A stretch of DNA of 64,000 nt from Cornus controversa (GCA_026545225.1 CM048845.1:30197001-30261000); one strand, 5' to 3'; positions 36,566 to 44,800 are shown, counted from the first letter of the stretch. Notes: generated by a model not told the origin, from the letters alone. A program made the numbers and translations.

Positions 36566-37328
36566 TTGGCCGAGGTGCTTCTGGAACCAAATAAAAATAT
36601 CAATGGCATGAAGAACTTGAAGGGAAATTTTTTTGTACGGTCAAACAAATCACCAAATTATACGAATAGTACTGTTCTGCTCTAGCTATAATCCATTCTT
36701 TTTACTGTCATCAGTCAATCAACCCAAAAAATCTAAACAAGAAGAACCCTAATTAGATTACAACAATGCTTCAAATTCTACTAATAACACCAAACATAGA
36801 AATAATAAACCACAACAAATTCAGAAAAGATGAAATTTCCCATTTGCTCAACGATTCATTTGATCATTTACTCAATATGATTATTATTTCAAATTTTCTG
36901 GCCAACCAAACAGACACCTTAATTTGAAAGAAAATACATTACCAGCCACGGCGATTAGACCAGTTGAAATCGAAATTTTGTCTGGGGAATTGAGCCCTGA
37001 GAAACCCAACTCTGCAATCCACCAGGTTTTTAGTTGGAGCTTTCAAAAGGATATTTGATAACGATTGCTTTACCAGTATTGGGTTTGAGAGAAACCCATA
37101 AATCTTCTGCGAAACTCTGTTTGGTGACCGCCATAAGTGTGAAGAAGTAATGAAGTCAGAGAAGAAATGCTGCGGTTGGTTGAGAGAAGTATAGCTATGA
37201 ATATGATTTGGGTTTGTTTTAGAGAGAGAAAGTACGTCTTTTGAGCAAATTGTTTGGAAAGATGAAGTGCCGTTAGAAACATTTCTAGGAATTTTTGAGA
37301 TTTGTTTGAAGGACAGTAGCTTCTGCAT
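13545..37328 (-). CDS. RBL12: Rhomboid intramembrane serine protease, mitochondrial RBL12/PARL type, 8 exons
   Basis: Exons, in transcript order: 36943-37328, 33035-33155, 32794-32913, 15820-15930, 15278-15322, 15058-15162, 14917-14958, 13545-13634. All seven introns begin GT and end AG, and the total is 1,020 bp, giving 339 residues and a TGA. An in-frame TAA four codons upstream of the start ATG supports that start. The first ~130 residues are basic and Ser-rich with no fold I recognise, as expected of a mitochondrial transit region. The rhomboid core follows: [18 protein letters not shown] (first membrane segment), [19 protein letters not shown] with the conserved HxxxN (about residues 195-199), [17 protein letters not shown], the nucleophile motif GASGA (Ser about 264) and the catalytic His in SAHLGG (about 320). 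Both catalytic residues are intact. Rhomboids cut membrane helices; PARL relatives act in the mitochondrial inner membrane. The RBL12 assignment rests on recalled family motifs and matching length, not a search. Length and frame look functional. Confidence 0.93.
13635..14916 (-). other. Rhomboid intron 7, with hAT-type element
   Basis: Donor GTATGA follows the codon for Lys in exon 7; acceptor TTTCAG precedes exon 8. Of the 1,282 bp, 855 are the inserted hAT-type element at 13903-14757. Without it the intron would be about 420 bp. Confidence 0.9.
13903..14757. mobile_element. hAT-type non-autonomous element, 855 bp, in a rhomboid intron
   Basis: Starts CTAAGAAGCACG and ends CGTGCTTCCTAG; the inverted repeats differ at one base over 12. 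It is flanked by perfect 8-bp direct repeats TGAACAAA (13895-13902 and 14758-14765). The interior consists largely of repeated GACACG / CGTGTC words near both ends, so the ends can pair over a long imperfect stem. Short open frames in it (for example 14474-14656) are chance. It is the same family as 10742-11203. Confidence 0.9.
17340..18658 (-). repeat. Copia (Sirevirus-like) 3' LTR, minus strand
   Basis: On the minus strand a polypurine tract (GAAGGGGGAGATTC) ends at about 18659 and the LTR follows, starting TTAGGTTAATAGG, a decayed TGTTAG start. The sequence from about 17880 to 18658 matches that at 31880-32673 closely, which shows a second copy of the family. Inside is a 108-bp tandem duplication (17491-17706) and the palindromic motif TCAATCGATTGA with a variant at 18240-18290. 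The end distal to the tract is not fixed; 17340 is an estimate. Confidence 0.65.
17491..17706. repeat. 108-bp tandem duplication
   Basis: Two nearly identical units begin with CTAGTTTAATGCAT at 17491 and 17599 and end with GGAATCAAAATAAAGAGCAC. They lie within the copia LTR. Confidence 0.85.
18659..20007 (-). pseudogene. 3' internal part of a Sirevirus-like copia element, with envelope-like ORF scraps
   Basis: Reading on the minus strand, polypurine tracts occur at 18660-18672 and again near 19428-19438, as in the better preserved element at 55234-55860. Between about 19660 and 19830 a minus frame ends in Gly-, Ser- and Ala-rich residues, followed upstream by Lys-rich sequence; this fits the tail of a Sirevirus envelope-like ORF, but too little is left for certainty. 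The copy is broken by the solo LTR at 18981-19366 and the LTR at 20008. Open frame 19827-20075 on the plus strand is a shadow. Confidence 0.45.
18981..19366 (+). repeat. Solo LTR, 386 bp
   Basis: Flanked by perfect 5-bp repeats TCAAA (18976-18980 and 19367-19371). It begins TGTTAAGTTGTGGCCC and ends TTTTCCACA. A TATA box (GATATATAAGGG) lies near 19110, and GTGGACGTAGGCACATC and CCATGTAAATTCTTGTG near 19260-19295 are typical of the R/U5 end of a copia LTR. Orientation is therefore plus, opposite to the host element. An alternative start eight bases later (TGTGG, inverted to the CCACA end) would lose the target duplication. Confidence 0.78.
20008..21362 (-). repeat. Copia-type LTR, probably solo, minus strand
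   Basis: On the plus strand it begins TGTTGGAAAAACG, the inverted form of a common copia LTR end, and ends near ATAAATGTCA. Length about 1.36 kb. It contains a strong imperfect hairpin at 20332-20382. No target duplication could be matched (GACAT on the left, ATGAC on the right), so the right end is uncertain by several bases. No second LTR or internal region adjoins it. Confidence 0.6.
21363..22104. other. Unassigned sequence in rhomboid intron 3
   Basis: Open frames of 60-117 codons run on both strands between 21360 and 21796, with a more even composition than the surroundings. I recognise no domain in any of them. They could be a remnant of the interrupted copia element to the left or of a DNA transposon. 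Confidence 0.35.
22105..22490 (-). pseudogene. LINE fragment (3' end), minus strand
   Basis: On the minus strand, 22490-22228 encodes [16 protein letters not shown] followed by LWRRVI, the typical plant L1 ORF2 sequence after the RT domain. After a deletion, 22210-22105 matches the 3' untranslated end of the LINE copy at 27230-27361 in inverted form (AAACGGGG, then ACAAAAACTACACAA). The intervening part of ORF2, including the zinc-binding domain, is missing. It is the same family as the two plus-strand copies at 24556 and 26593. Confidence 0.82.
22474..22671 (-). CDS. Small ORF with signal-peptide-like start; possible truncated host exon
   Basis: The frame begins [19 protein letters not shown], a strong hydrophobic segment ending in small residues as before a signal-peptidase cut, followed by a hydrophilic Asn/Ser/Arg-rich part of about 45 residues. 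Upstream on the minus strand are a CT-rich leader (22722-22741) and a TATA-like TTATTTATA near 22820, so the region looks like a plant promoter plus first exon. The last residues run into the LINE fragment, which seems to have cut the gene off. I do not recognise the protein. It may also be chance sequence. Confidence 0.3.
   Translation of the reverse strand: MIMVFVLALLILMVVSGSGTHKNLKRSRNNSEGTLAQPQALLERLSYSSINLYDHLSNKNLKRPI
22959..24307. mobile_element. hAT-type non-autonomous element with another inside it
   Basis: It starts TAGGAGGGTGCACACGG and ends TTGTGCACCCCTA, and is flanked by perfect 8-bp repeats GTTTCAAT (22951-22958, 24308-24315). Sub-terminal words of the GGTTCGGTTC type occur in both halves in inverted order. 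It has no transposase. A (TA)n run lies at about 23745-23778. The smaller element at 23898-24263 was inserted later. A short frame at 22977-23174 is chance. Confidence 0.88.
23898..24263. mobile_element. GC-rich hAT-type MITE, 366 bp (copy 1)
   Basis: Starts CATAGTTGTTAAAGG and ends CCTTTGACAACTATG; the 15-bp inverted repeats differ at one base. Flanked by perfect 8-bp repeats GATACGAT (23890-23897, 24264-24271). The sub-terminal regions are dominated by GCGC/AGGCGC words, making it a GC island in AT-rich DNA and able to form a long stem. The same element recurs at 29063-29451. Confidence 0.92.
24556..25943 (+). pseudogene. LINE ORF2 fragment (L1 type), plus strand, copy 1
   Basis: Translation starts in the region after the RT catalytic core ([20 protein letters not shown]), continues with [20 protein letters not shown], then the zinc-binding domain of plant LINEs near 25380-25560 ([29 protein letters not shown]). 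In-frame stops and shifts occur, for example after MGEEAKYHL at its upstream edge and near 24892. The 3' untranslated tail runs to 25943. The 5' two-thirds of the LINE, including endonuclease and RT core, is absent, as is usual for 5'-truncated insertions. Confidence 0.9.
25952..26584. mobile_element. hAT-type non-autonomous element, 633 bp
   Basis: Starts ATAGGGGTGGCAAAATTCG and ends CATGAATTGCCACCCAT, imperfect inverted repeats. Flanking 8-mers AACTATTA (25944-25951) and AACTATCA (26585-26592) match at 7 positions. The interior carries many ACACGA / TCGTGT and AACCCG / CGGGTT words, and codes for nothing. It sits exactly between the two plus-strand LINE fragments. Confidence 0.85.
26593..27361 (+). 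pseudogene. LINE ORF2 fragment, plus strand, copy 2
   Basis: It begins further 3' than copy 1, at sequence matching 25164 of that copy (ACTTGGGACATGCAGTTT in copy 1, CGTGGGACGTGCAGTTT here), and again runs through the zinc-binding domain (near 26780-26970) to the 3' untranslated tail at about 27361. Stops are frequent. The AT-rich tail was the target of the copia insertion at 27362. Confidence 0.85.
27362..27572 (-). repeat. 3' LTR of short copia element (211 bp)
   Basis: Starts TGTTAAAATAAGAGG and ends ATATTTCAACA. It is nearly the same as the LTR at 31075-31287, with a handful of substitutions and short indels. The left target duplication AAAAC is at 27357-27361. Confidence 0.95.
27573..27583 (-). 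promoter_or_regulatory. Polypurine tract of the short copia element
   Basis: On the minus strand TTGAGGGGGAA lies directly before the TGTTGAAATAT start of the 3' LTR, the normal place of the plus-strand primer. Confidence 0.85.
27600..30300 (-). pseudogene. Broken gag-pol of the short copia element
   Basis: On the minus strand, from high to low coordinates: a zinc-knuckle piece near 30230 ([11 protein letters not shown], its first cysteines out of frame), a protease-to-integrase linker at 29762-29574, the GAG-pre-integrase motif at 29564-29452 ([26 protein letters not shown]), the MITE at 29451-29063, integrase core scraps to 28678, and an integrase end at 28677-28540 ([19 protein letters not shown]). 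At 27945-27703 the RT start ([20 protein letters not shown]) runs in one frame straight into RNase H ([16 protein letters not shown]). The whole RT catalytic core with its YVDD motif is therefore deleted in frame. Stops and shifts separate the other pieces. Confidence 0.88.
29063..29451. mobile_element. GC-rich hAT-type MITE, 389 bp (copy 2)
   Basis: It has the same ends as copy 1 (CATAGTTGTTAAAGG and CCTTTGACAACTATG). Flanking 8-mers GTAGGCTG (29055-29062) and GTAGACTG (29452-29459) match at 7 positions. It interrupts the copia integrase region, so it came after that element. Its body is closely similar to copy 1 over its whole length. Confidence 0.92.
30480..30746. repeat. Array of TGACGTGGCA motifs in the copia leader
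   Basis: TGACGTGGCA occurs exactly six times (30591, 30621, 30674, 30693, 30716, 30735), with several one-base variants from 30489 on, separated by AAAAAGA- or GTCAACGCGG-type spacers. The core ACGTGGC is the plant ABA-response element and G-box family bound by bZIP factors. The array lies between the primer site and gag, downstream of the 5' LTR in transcription order. Confidence 0.85.
31063..31074 (-). promoter_or_regulatory. Primer-binding site of the short copia element
   Basis: The plus strand reads GCTCTGATACCA, so the minus strand reads TGGTATCAGAGC directly after the 5' LTR. This is the perfect initiator-Met tRNA complement usual in plant copia elements. Confidence 0.93.
31075..31287 (-). 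repeat. 5' LTR of short copia element (213 bp)
   Basis: Starts TGTTAAAATAAGAGG, ends ATATTTCAACA, with the right-hand target duplication AAAAC at 31288-31292. Transcription would start in it and run leftwards. Confidence 0.95.
31293..31799. other. AT-rich intron sequence, nothing recognised
   Basis: The tail of the LINE target continues for a short way after the copia insertion. Beyond it I see only AT-rich sequence with T runs near 31626-31665. Confidence 0.5.
31800..32673 (-). repeat. Sirevirus-like copia LTR fragment, minus strand
   Basis: From about 31890 to 32673 the sequence matches 17890-18658 almost base for base in long blocks. On the minus strand it starts TGTTAGATCAATAGG at 32673, an intact form of the decayed start at 18658. 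It holds its own TCGATCGATTAACA / TCAATTGAGATCAC palindrome array at 32225-32335. No internal region adjoins, and the far end is not clear, so it is a solo LTR or a truncated one. Confidence 0.7.
34143..34249 (+). mobile_element. tRNA-derived SINE with target duplication
   Basis: About 107 bp with an A-box-like CCTAGTGGTACTTCC, a B box GGTTCAAGTGC at 34200-34210, and a poly(A) tail ending at 34249. It is flanked by GTTGAAACATAAGA (34129-34142) and GTTAAAACACAAGA (34250-34263), a 14-bp target duplication with 2 differences. These are the marks of a Pol III SINE moved by LINE machinery. Confidence 0.82.
34995..35125 (-). mobile_element. Probable tRNA-derived SINE, minus strand
   Basis: On the minus strand GCCAGGTGGTATTAGC resembles an A box and GGTTTGAGCCC (plus strand 35063-35073) a B box about 40 bp later, the right spacing for a tRNA-like promoter. 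The tail and target duplication are not clear. A partial or decayed copy is likely. Confidence 0.5.
36179..36662. repeat. Direct duplication of about 150-180 bp inside intron 1
   Basis: Copy 1 runs from about 36179 to 36328 and copy 2 from about 36482 to 36662. Shared landmarks are TTATTTTTTGnCTAATAACA, a GA-rich run, CAATGGCATGAA and TTTTTTGTACGGTCA. Copy 2 has an expanded (GT)n(GA)n microsatellite at about 36531-36565. Confidence 0.78.
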
Positions 37329-37560
37329 TGTGATTGTTTAAAACAATGAAAATGCTTCAGTGTTCTTTGTAGAATATTTCTTGCTTGTATTTAGGTGAAG
37401 CTCATTTTTATTTGTATCAAACTCATCCAAACCGAGGGATTTGGGATCATCTGTTGTACAAACGCATCCACACCGAGGGATTGGGATCATCTGCTGTACA
37501 AACACGGTACTGTAGTAACTGTACCATATTTTAATAAATGATTTTAACATGACTATTTCT
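37329..37560 (-). promoter_or_regulatory. Rhomboid upstream region with a 41-bp tandem duplication
   Basis: Directly upstream of the start codon, two units of 41 and 40 bp (37424-37464, 37465-37504) share CATCCAnACCGAGGGATT and GGGATCATCTGnTGTACAAAC. They lie 95-180 bp before the ATG, in the 5' untranslated region or core promoter. No clear TATA box was found. Open frame 37338-37550 on the minus strand is stopped before the gene and not supported. Confidence 0.55.
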
Positions 37561-38104
37561 GGTTTGTTTTTTTGAAATGTGGCAAAAGTATCCCGCCAAA
37601 TTAACCCAGTTAGTTCTTCTTGCCGTATCTCAAAATCTTTTCATTATCCGTTTGGCCTGTTTCCATTTCTTGACCTCGATTTCCACCGATTTCAGCACGT
37701 GTTTCGCTCTAGGGTTCAAAAAAATTACTATCAAGAAAGTAAAAAACTGTGAAATTTTATTTTGCCCTGTGATCGTGCAAGTCTGTGTTCTTTTAAATTC
37801 ACACCCTGCAATAATACGGGTCATTGTGGTATAAGGTTATTAGAGTGAGTTATCATCTTTAAGGTTTGAAAATTTGAACAATTCAAGTGCTATACAAAAA
37901 TCGGTTCAAAATTGATTCAAGTGAGAAAGTTTGTTGTTGATTATAACTAAGAATTGAACAAACGAAGTAATAATTAAACTAAGTAGAGATAATTCGATGG
38001 ATGAGAGAATTTAGAGAAATTATTTCACCACTAACTCCTACTTTTGGATAATTATATCAACATTGGGGAAAACACATATGCATACTATAATGGTGTGGCT
38101 ACAA
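37561..38104. other. Intergenic sequence, nothing recognised
   Basis: Lies between the rhomboid upstream region and the gypsy element. A frame of 85 codons at 37577-37834 has no similarity that I recognise. Confidence 0.5.
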
Positions 38105-40531
38105 TGTCACACCCCGATTCTCGACTCCCGAGAATCGAAGGTGATTAAGTTAAACACCCACAATCCAAATCACAATTACTCCGGTATCATGCTCTGATAC
38201 CAAGTTGTCACACCCTGATTTCCGTTTTTAAGAACCGGAGGTGACGTCGTCCATTAATCCCTAATGGAACGTCTAACCATCTACATTAATGTGGAAGCTT
38301 AAATTATATGCACGTACATATACACGTACATTGCAGACTCAACTAATCCCAATGGATCTGATGATTGATGTCCCTTACCCATCCAAACACATCTCAATGT
38401 CTCACCCAGCTGCACATTACGATGGATCGTAATGTGGTTATGATGCATTGCCGAAGTTGCGAAACATGTTGCGAAAAGTTCTGGAATTTCAACTCACATT
38501 CCTCATGGAATTACGATACATCATCCTCTCAGTTATGATGCATCGCACGTGTTGCGAAACATGTTCCGAAAAGGTCTAGAATTTCAATCCACACCCTCAC
38601 CTCCTTACAATGCATCGCTAATGAATTTACGATGCATCGCCAGATCACAATTCATCGTAATAGAGATTACAATGCATTGTAATCACTCAACTGCCACTAT
38701 AACCAAATCATCAAGTGATTACAAGCTATGTTATCCTCATCCAATTCTCAACCTACAACATGCATACATTTTCTATGGACCACTAAACATTCTAAATAAT
38801 CCATAACACATGTCCCACGTCCAAAACACATAATTTGAGTCTCATGCATATTGCAATTTCAAAAAAAGTCATCATACATTCATTCTTCAAATCTCAAGAG
38901 TCAACACATGCCACATATAGCAATTACATTGAAATTAAAAACGTAAGCTTATCTAAATGTAAAACAATATTTATAACTTAGTCAACATGCCACAAGCCAG
39001 TATGGACATCTATATACATATCCAAAATGAGCATCAAAATTCACTCTAGCACTCTAAATCTCGTCATTTATCGAAGTTTTATCTGAAAAAGAGTTTGGGG
39101 GAAGGGGGTGAGAATACAAATACGCCCATTAGGAATGATCCACCCGACTTTATCTTAACTCAGCAGCTATGCATGAATGCATATGAAGTTTCTACATGAC
39201 ATATATCCATGTTTTTCATACTTAAAGCATACATGTTTTATAAATCATGAATGATGCTTTACATTTCAACACAAAAATAATTTATAAGGATTCACATATC
39301 ACAAATGAACTCAACACCACGTTTATCCTAAAATCAATTCAACTGAGGACTTCTGCTTGTCACAATCCATAGTAAAAGTTACTTTTGGACCACATACTCT
39401 GCTTACACTCTACGGGTTGCTAACCCGACGGAAGCGACATCTGCTTGACCAAGTTTTGAGTCTTGCACCCTAGGATTTGAAACCCTTGTTAATTCTCACA
39501 CATGCCCCAAAAATCACAATTCTCACAAAAGTGCACATCATCACACATATGCACAACCATGATTTTCACCAATTTCATCTATTACAAAACATTTATCAAT
39601 GAATGCATTTTGAATTTAAATTCGTAATTGTCACAATGCAATCCACTCATCACATGAAAAATAACACTTATGCATTTTCAAGAAAATTCTTCTTTTATGT
39701 ATTTACTCAACACATGGAATCAAATCTCACAAAACTTCTCAAATGAATACAAATTCAAAATATGCATTCATGAGCATCACAAACACATTTACAACATATA
39801 AATCCTATCTAGAGCATGTTAGACAATTTATACATACAAGAGAATCAAACTTTCACACATGTACTTTTGAGAAGTTTCATATCACAACTATGTGACCTAT
39901 AGAATCAAAATAGGGAAGAGATTCAAACCCCTACCTCAAGTCTCAAGCCTTAAAGTTAATGTTCCAAAATCTCAGCTCGTTCAAATTTGCAAAAAGTGAA
40001 CTTTGTTCAGTTCAATGCGTAGCCCTCGCTGAGTAGAGCAATCTACTTACTTTTGGCGTTCACCAAATCCTAGCCCAACACTTCTAAAATGTAGAGAGAA
40101 GGGAGAGAGATGAAGTGGGACAATTAGAGAGAGATAAGAGCTATGTATAATGGCTTTATCTCAGCCCCTCCTAAATATTTATAATATCTTTGGATGTGAA
40201 ATGATCGAAACGCCACTAGGTCACTTAACGTACCCTCCTGACCTCCGTTTTCAATTTCGAAAGCGACTATGGCTCCGAAATTACTTTCTTAACTCATTAA
40301 ATATTTTATTTGATCCAAAACTAAAAATAATATTTTTTCAAAAAAATTTCAGATTCTCGGACCTATTGGACCGCATCCCGGGGCCCCGTTGCCAAATATT
40401 TCCAAAACCTTAAAACAACTTTCCAAACATGTTTCTCACAATTAAAACATGTTAAACATCATTTAAAATGCAATTACAGCAAAAATGATGATAAAAATGA
40501 AAATGGGTCAAAATTGGACCCGATCTCTACA
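38105..40531 (-). repeat. 3' LTR of the large gypsy element, 2.4 kb
   Basis: The plus strand starts TGTCACACCCCGATT and ends CCGATCTCTACA. A polypurine tract on the minus strand (TTAAAGGTTGGGAGGT, 40532-40547) directly precedes it. From about 38990 to 40531 it matches 51880-53478 in long blocks, marking both as one family. Its distal part differs from that copy and holds a palindrome array. At its end, a 9-bp-stem hairpin (CGATTCTCG, 5-bp loop, CGAGAATCG) lies at 38115-38137, and a primer-site complement GCTCTGATACCA lies inside the LTR near 38192-38203. Confidence 0.82.
38411..38690. repeat. ATGCAT-centred palindrome array in the gypsy LTR
   Basis: About eight degenerate copies of the palindrome TTACGATGCATCGTAA, for example ATTACGATGGATCGTAAT near 38418, TTATGATGCATCGC near 38532, TTTACGATGCATCGC near 38626 and ATTACAATGCATTGTAAT near 38666. 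Spacing varies from about 20 to 60 bp. Confidence 0.75.
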
Positions 40532-40547
40532 ACCTCCCAACCTTTAA
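40532..40547 (-). promoter_or_regulatory. Polypurine tract of the gypsy element
   Basis: The minus strand reads TTAAAGGTTGGGAGGT immediately before the TGTAGAGATCGG start of the 3' LTR. Confidence 0.8.
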
Positions 40548-40559
40548 GAAATTTCGTCC

Positions 40560-41872
40560 TCGAAATTAAAACGTACCTCAAGTGGTACACAACTTGGGAT
40601 ACTTGGAATGCATTTCTTGGTCTCGCTCACACGTTACTTCTTCAACTCCGAGTGTCTCCAAAGTACCTTGACTAAAGCAATGGTCTTACCCCGAAGTACT
40701 TGGTCTCTAGTATCCAGAATCTGAATCAGTCTCTCCTCGTATGACACGTCCTCCTCCACCTCAAAGTCTGACCAATCTAGTACATGTGAAGGATCTGGTT
40801 CATACTTTCTCAACATGGAAACGTGAAAAGTGTTGTGCACACTTGACATTTGCGGTAACAATGCCAAATGATAAGTAACCTCCCCAACCCAATCCAAAAT
40901 CTCGAATGGTCTGATAAATCATGGCGCTAGCTTGCCACTACGATCGAACCTCATCAAACCTCTCCGTGTGAGACCTTTAGGAAAACATGATCCCCCACCT
41001 CAAATGTCAAAGGTCACCTCCTCCTATTAGCATAATTTTTTTGACGAATCTGAGCTATAAGCAACTGTTGCCTTATTATCTTGATCTTTTTCGTAGTCTC
41101 TCGAACTATATTTGGTCCCAAGGAAACTGTCTCTCCGACCTCGGTCCAATAGACAGGTGACTTACATAGCCTACCATACAGAGCCTCAAATGGAGCTATC
41201 TCAATGCTAGCTTGATAGCTATTATTGTATACAAACTCCACCAATGGAAAATGATCCTCCCCTCTATCTTGAAGATCAAGTACACATGCCTATAACATAT
41301 ACTCCAAGATCTGTATAGTACGTTTCGACTGACCATCCGTCTGAGTATGAAAAATCATACTAAAGTGAAGGTTTGTATCAATTGCTGCTTGGAAACTCTG
41401 TCAGAATTGTGATGTAAATCGTGGGTCTCTATCTGACACAATAAAAATTGGCACGCCATGAAGTCTAAGGATCTGCTCAATGTACAATCTACTGAGAGTA
41501 TCCATGTCATTGGTCACTTGAATAGGAAGAAAATGAGCCACTTTGGTTAGAGTCTGTCAATGACGACCCAAACTGCATCGTGAATCTTCCTCAACCTTAG
41601 AAGCCCCGTCACAAAGTCCATAATGACATGCTCCTACTTGCACATTGCCACAAGCAATGGCTATAATAACCCTGCTGGCCTCTCATGCTCGGCCTTCACT
41701 TGTTGACAAGTGAGGCACCACGCTACGAACTGAACTACATCCTTCTTCATACCCTTCCACCAATACTATCGACGTAGGTTATGATACATTTTGGTACCAC
41801 CCAGATGTATAGCAAGCCTCGAGTTGTGAAACTCTCTAAGAACCTCTTATCTACAATTTAAGGGAACAAACA
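40560..41872 (-). pseudogene. Gypsy integrase and C-terminal (chromodomain-position) remnant
   Basis: On the minus strand, from 41860 down: the integrase zinc-finger region (GGTKMYHNLR, CLTCQQVKAEHERP), core scraps broken by stops, then an open piece at 41244-41014 with FVYNNSYQASIEIAPFEALY and YWTEVGE, typical of chromovirus integrase. A further open piece at 40897-40634 holds SSVHNTFHVSMLRKYEPDPS, the standard join to the C-terminal domain. The chromodomain-like tail after it is out of frame by one base. In life the integrase inserts the cDNA; this copy cannot. Confidence 0.88.
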
Positions 41873-41877
41873 TCTTC

Positions 41878-44800
41878 TGTCACGCCTCGATTTCTGACTC
41901 GAGGAAATTGAGGGTGATTAAGTCATAACCCACGCTCCTAATCACAATTACACTTTCTGATATCTTGCTTGACACCAATCTGTCACGCCCCAATTTTCTT
42001 TCCCCAAAAATGGGGGTGATTGAATCACACGTTATCACCTCATTACATTACCATCGCCAATTCCTTATCTCATTCATCATTTTCATAACACAGCGGAAGT
42101 CTTATAATTTCACCATAGGCCCTTAAGTAGAATACATGAACTCTCAACACTAAACAAAAAATTTTTAAGCTCACATTCAGGTTTCAGTCGGCTGATAAAT
42201 GTCCCACCAGCCGGCCGAAACCTGGGCAATCCATCGGCTGGCTACCCTTCAGTTTTGGTCAGCTGAAGAGGCCCTTTCGGTTGGCTGAAGGGCTGTTTCG
42301 GCTGACCAAAATAGGTACTTGCAGCGTCTGTAGATGCAAATGTTCAGCATCTCATCATTTCAGTCGACTGATGGAAGTTTCAGTCAGCTAAAACTCTCTA
42401 GAAGCTGTTTTCCCCTATTTTCAATTCTCAATTCATCCTCCACAAAGTTCATAACTCAAAGGAACCATTCTAATCACGCATGCACCTCATTTTACCATTT
42501 TATCGACACAACTATTCTCACAAGTTTATACATGTGAAAATTAATCATAAATGAAGGATCATCATTTAACATGTAACATTATACCATGCTCGAAACCATA
42601 ATCATAATGTATGAAATCATAAGGCATAGATAACTTAAAAACGTATTTAAATGTATACAACCAAAAAGCATAAACAATACATGTTCTCGAAACACAAATG
42701 GTCTTTACATGTTTTTCACATGCATATAGTCCACAATCTGGACATGTATTCAAATAAAGGAAAATAAATTTTAAATGAAACAAAAATTCACTCCATTCCA
42801 ACTTTACCGTTGGGGAGACTCAGCCACTTCTTTTTCATTTCCAGAAAAGAGTTAATCCTTATGGGATGAGCAACCACACTCTTAGTAGAAAAGTCTAAAA
42901 CATAATTTTGCAAATTCTGTGAATGCCACATAAACATACAATTGCATTTAATCATGTTAAACAATATCCACATATCACAACCATATCATAAGTAACATGT
43001 CAATGCAACATGATATGTACAACTCCCTCATCCTCTCCACTTATCCATTGGTCTCCAATTGCCCTTGGACAAACCAATTCCACCTATCCAAGGCTCTTAT
43101 ACCAGTCCACCTCGTAGAAGGACTCTATTTTGGAGAGTATTCTCTTCCATTCTAATTAGGGCTCCTTTACTGGTCTACCCGTGAGGGTTTCATATACCGA
43201 ATTACCTCACCACTCGACAAGAGGGCTTACTACCCAATTGAGCTCACCACCCTCACTGTACTAATGAAGATGCATCCCACATGTTCAATCCAATTTACAT
43301 TCATAATTTAAAGATCAATGAGGCATTCCACATATATACTTGTACAAATTCTCATTTAATCATCACATGCATTTACATTGAACATGTCTCACATTTTTTA
43401 TATTTCACATAATGTCATATCTTTCACATTTCATATAATTCATATATTGACAATCAAATCATGATTTTCATTCAACATTCTTTCAAGACAATTTATCAAA
43501 CACATAAGCATCACCTTCACAAATATACATGAATTTGCACAATTCTTTCACAATTCAATCCCAACATGCTTCATAATTAACTATGGCAATTATAAACATG
43601 TAATTATCAAATCTAATATAATGAATTCATCAATTGGTATAATTAAGCTTGCTTTACTATTAAAAGAACATCTAATTATCCCATATAACCAATTAGTTGC
43701 CTTAATAACCAATATACTCATAAAAATCCTAGATTCTATGAGTTATATAACCACGTATGTGTCATTTTCCTCCCATATATGCAATATGGATGCACATATA
43801 CATAGCATAATATTTTCATGCATCTACCCATGCTTATGAATACTAAAAAGAAGTATTTAGCATGCTTCTCATCACATTCTAACACATATAGCGCATACAT
43901 GTTCCAAGACTTGCATAACACCTCATATATGCAAAACACTTCAACTTTAGCACATTTTTATCATGTTATAACCAATGCATACTTTCGATATATAGATAAA
44001 GTTAGCATGCATCTCATATTCACATTCTCGCATATAAACACATATATGTCACATCCTGCATATAGTCACATATGCATGTATACTAGCATAAATATAATCA
44101 TGCTTCCACTCAAGACATGCATTTACTACAAGTAACTAGTATGCTTTTCATTCACAATATATAACCACGTATATATTTTCCGTCACCATATATGTATTAA
44201 GAATATATAAAATATTTAGCACATCATAATCATGCTTTTCAAATGCTCGCCAATATCATATTCAAATATAAAGCATGCATTTCTACTACTACACCAATGT
44301 ATAATCGCATATACATTTCACCTATGCATAAATTCCACCTATGCATATAGAACAACACATAGCTAAATATATATGTAATTTAGCATACTTTTTACATGAT
44401 TTCAATCAATACCATACATGCATATCACGATGCAAATAAGCGATTAAATTTAACATGTCATCGCTCCCCAAACCCACACACATATATATATATGCATACA
44501 CACATATATATATTCTCACATCCCACGTATATACAATATCCACCTGTGCACACATATATATAAGCACCTATATATAGATATACACATACCACATATGATC
44601 AAATTAAGAACATATGCAAATTACCCAACGTAAGTAAAATATACGTAGGAGATAGAGGCAAAAATCAACTTGCCTTAAGTCTCGCTCTCCAATGAATCGG
44701 CGTCTGCAAAGTGGTCCATACCGAGCCCGGTCCAATCTCGTGTCCAAGTCACATGTGAACCCGCTCTCTTTCCTTATAATTTTTATGATTGGTCCAACTC

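Larger units (their letters stand above)
33156..36942 (-). other. Rhomboid intron 1
   Basis: The intron splits the Trp codon that joins the transit region to the protease core (donor GTAATG, acceptor TTTGTAG). It holds two SINE-like insertions, a partial segmental duplication and a microsatellite. Open frames within it, such as 34763-35143 and 35891-36154, show no recognisable domain. Confidence 0.88.

Noticed and set aside
38105-38213. Start of a second complete gypsy element running left from 38206
   Set aside because: A primer-site complement lies next to 38206, but no gag or pol follows to the left; the 103-bp piece is a repeated LTR tail, as at three other LTRs here.
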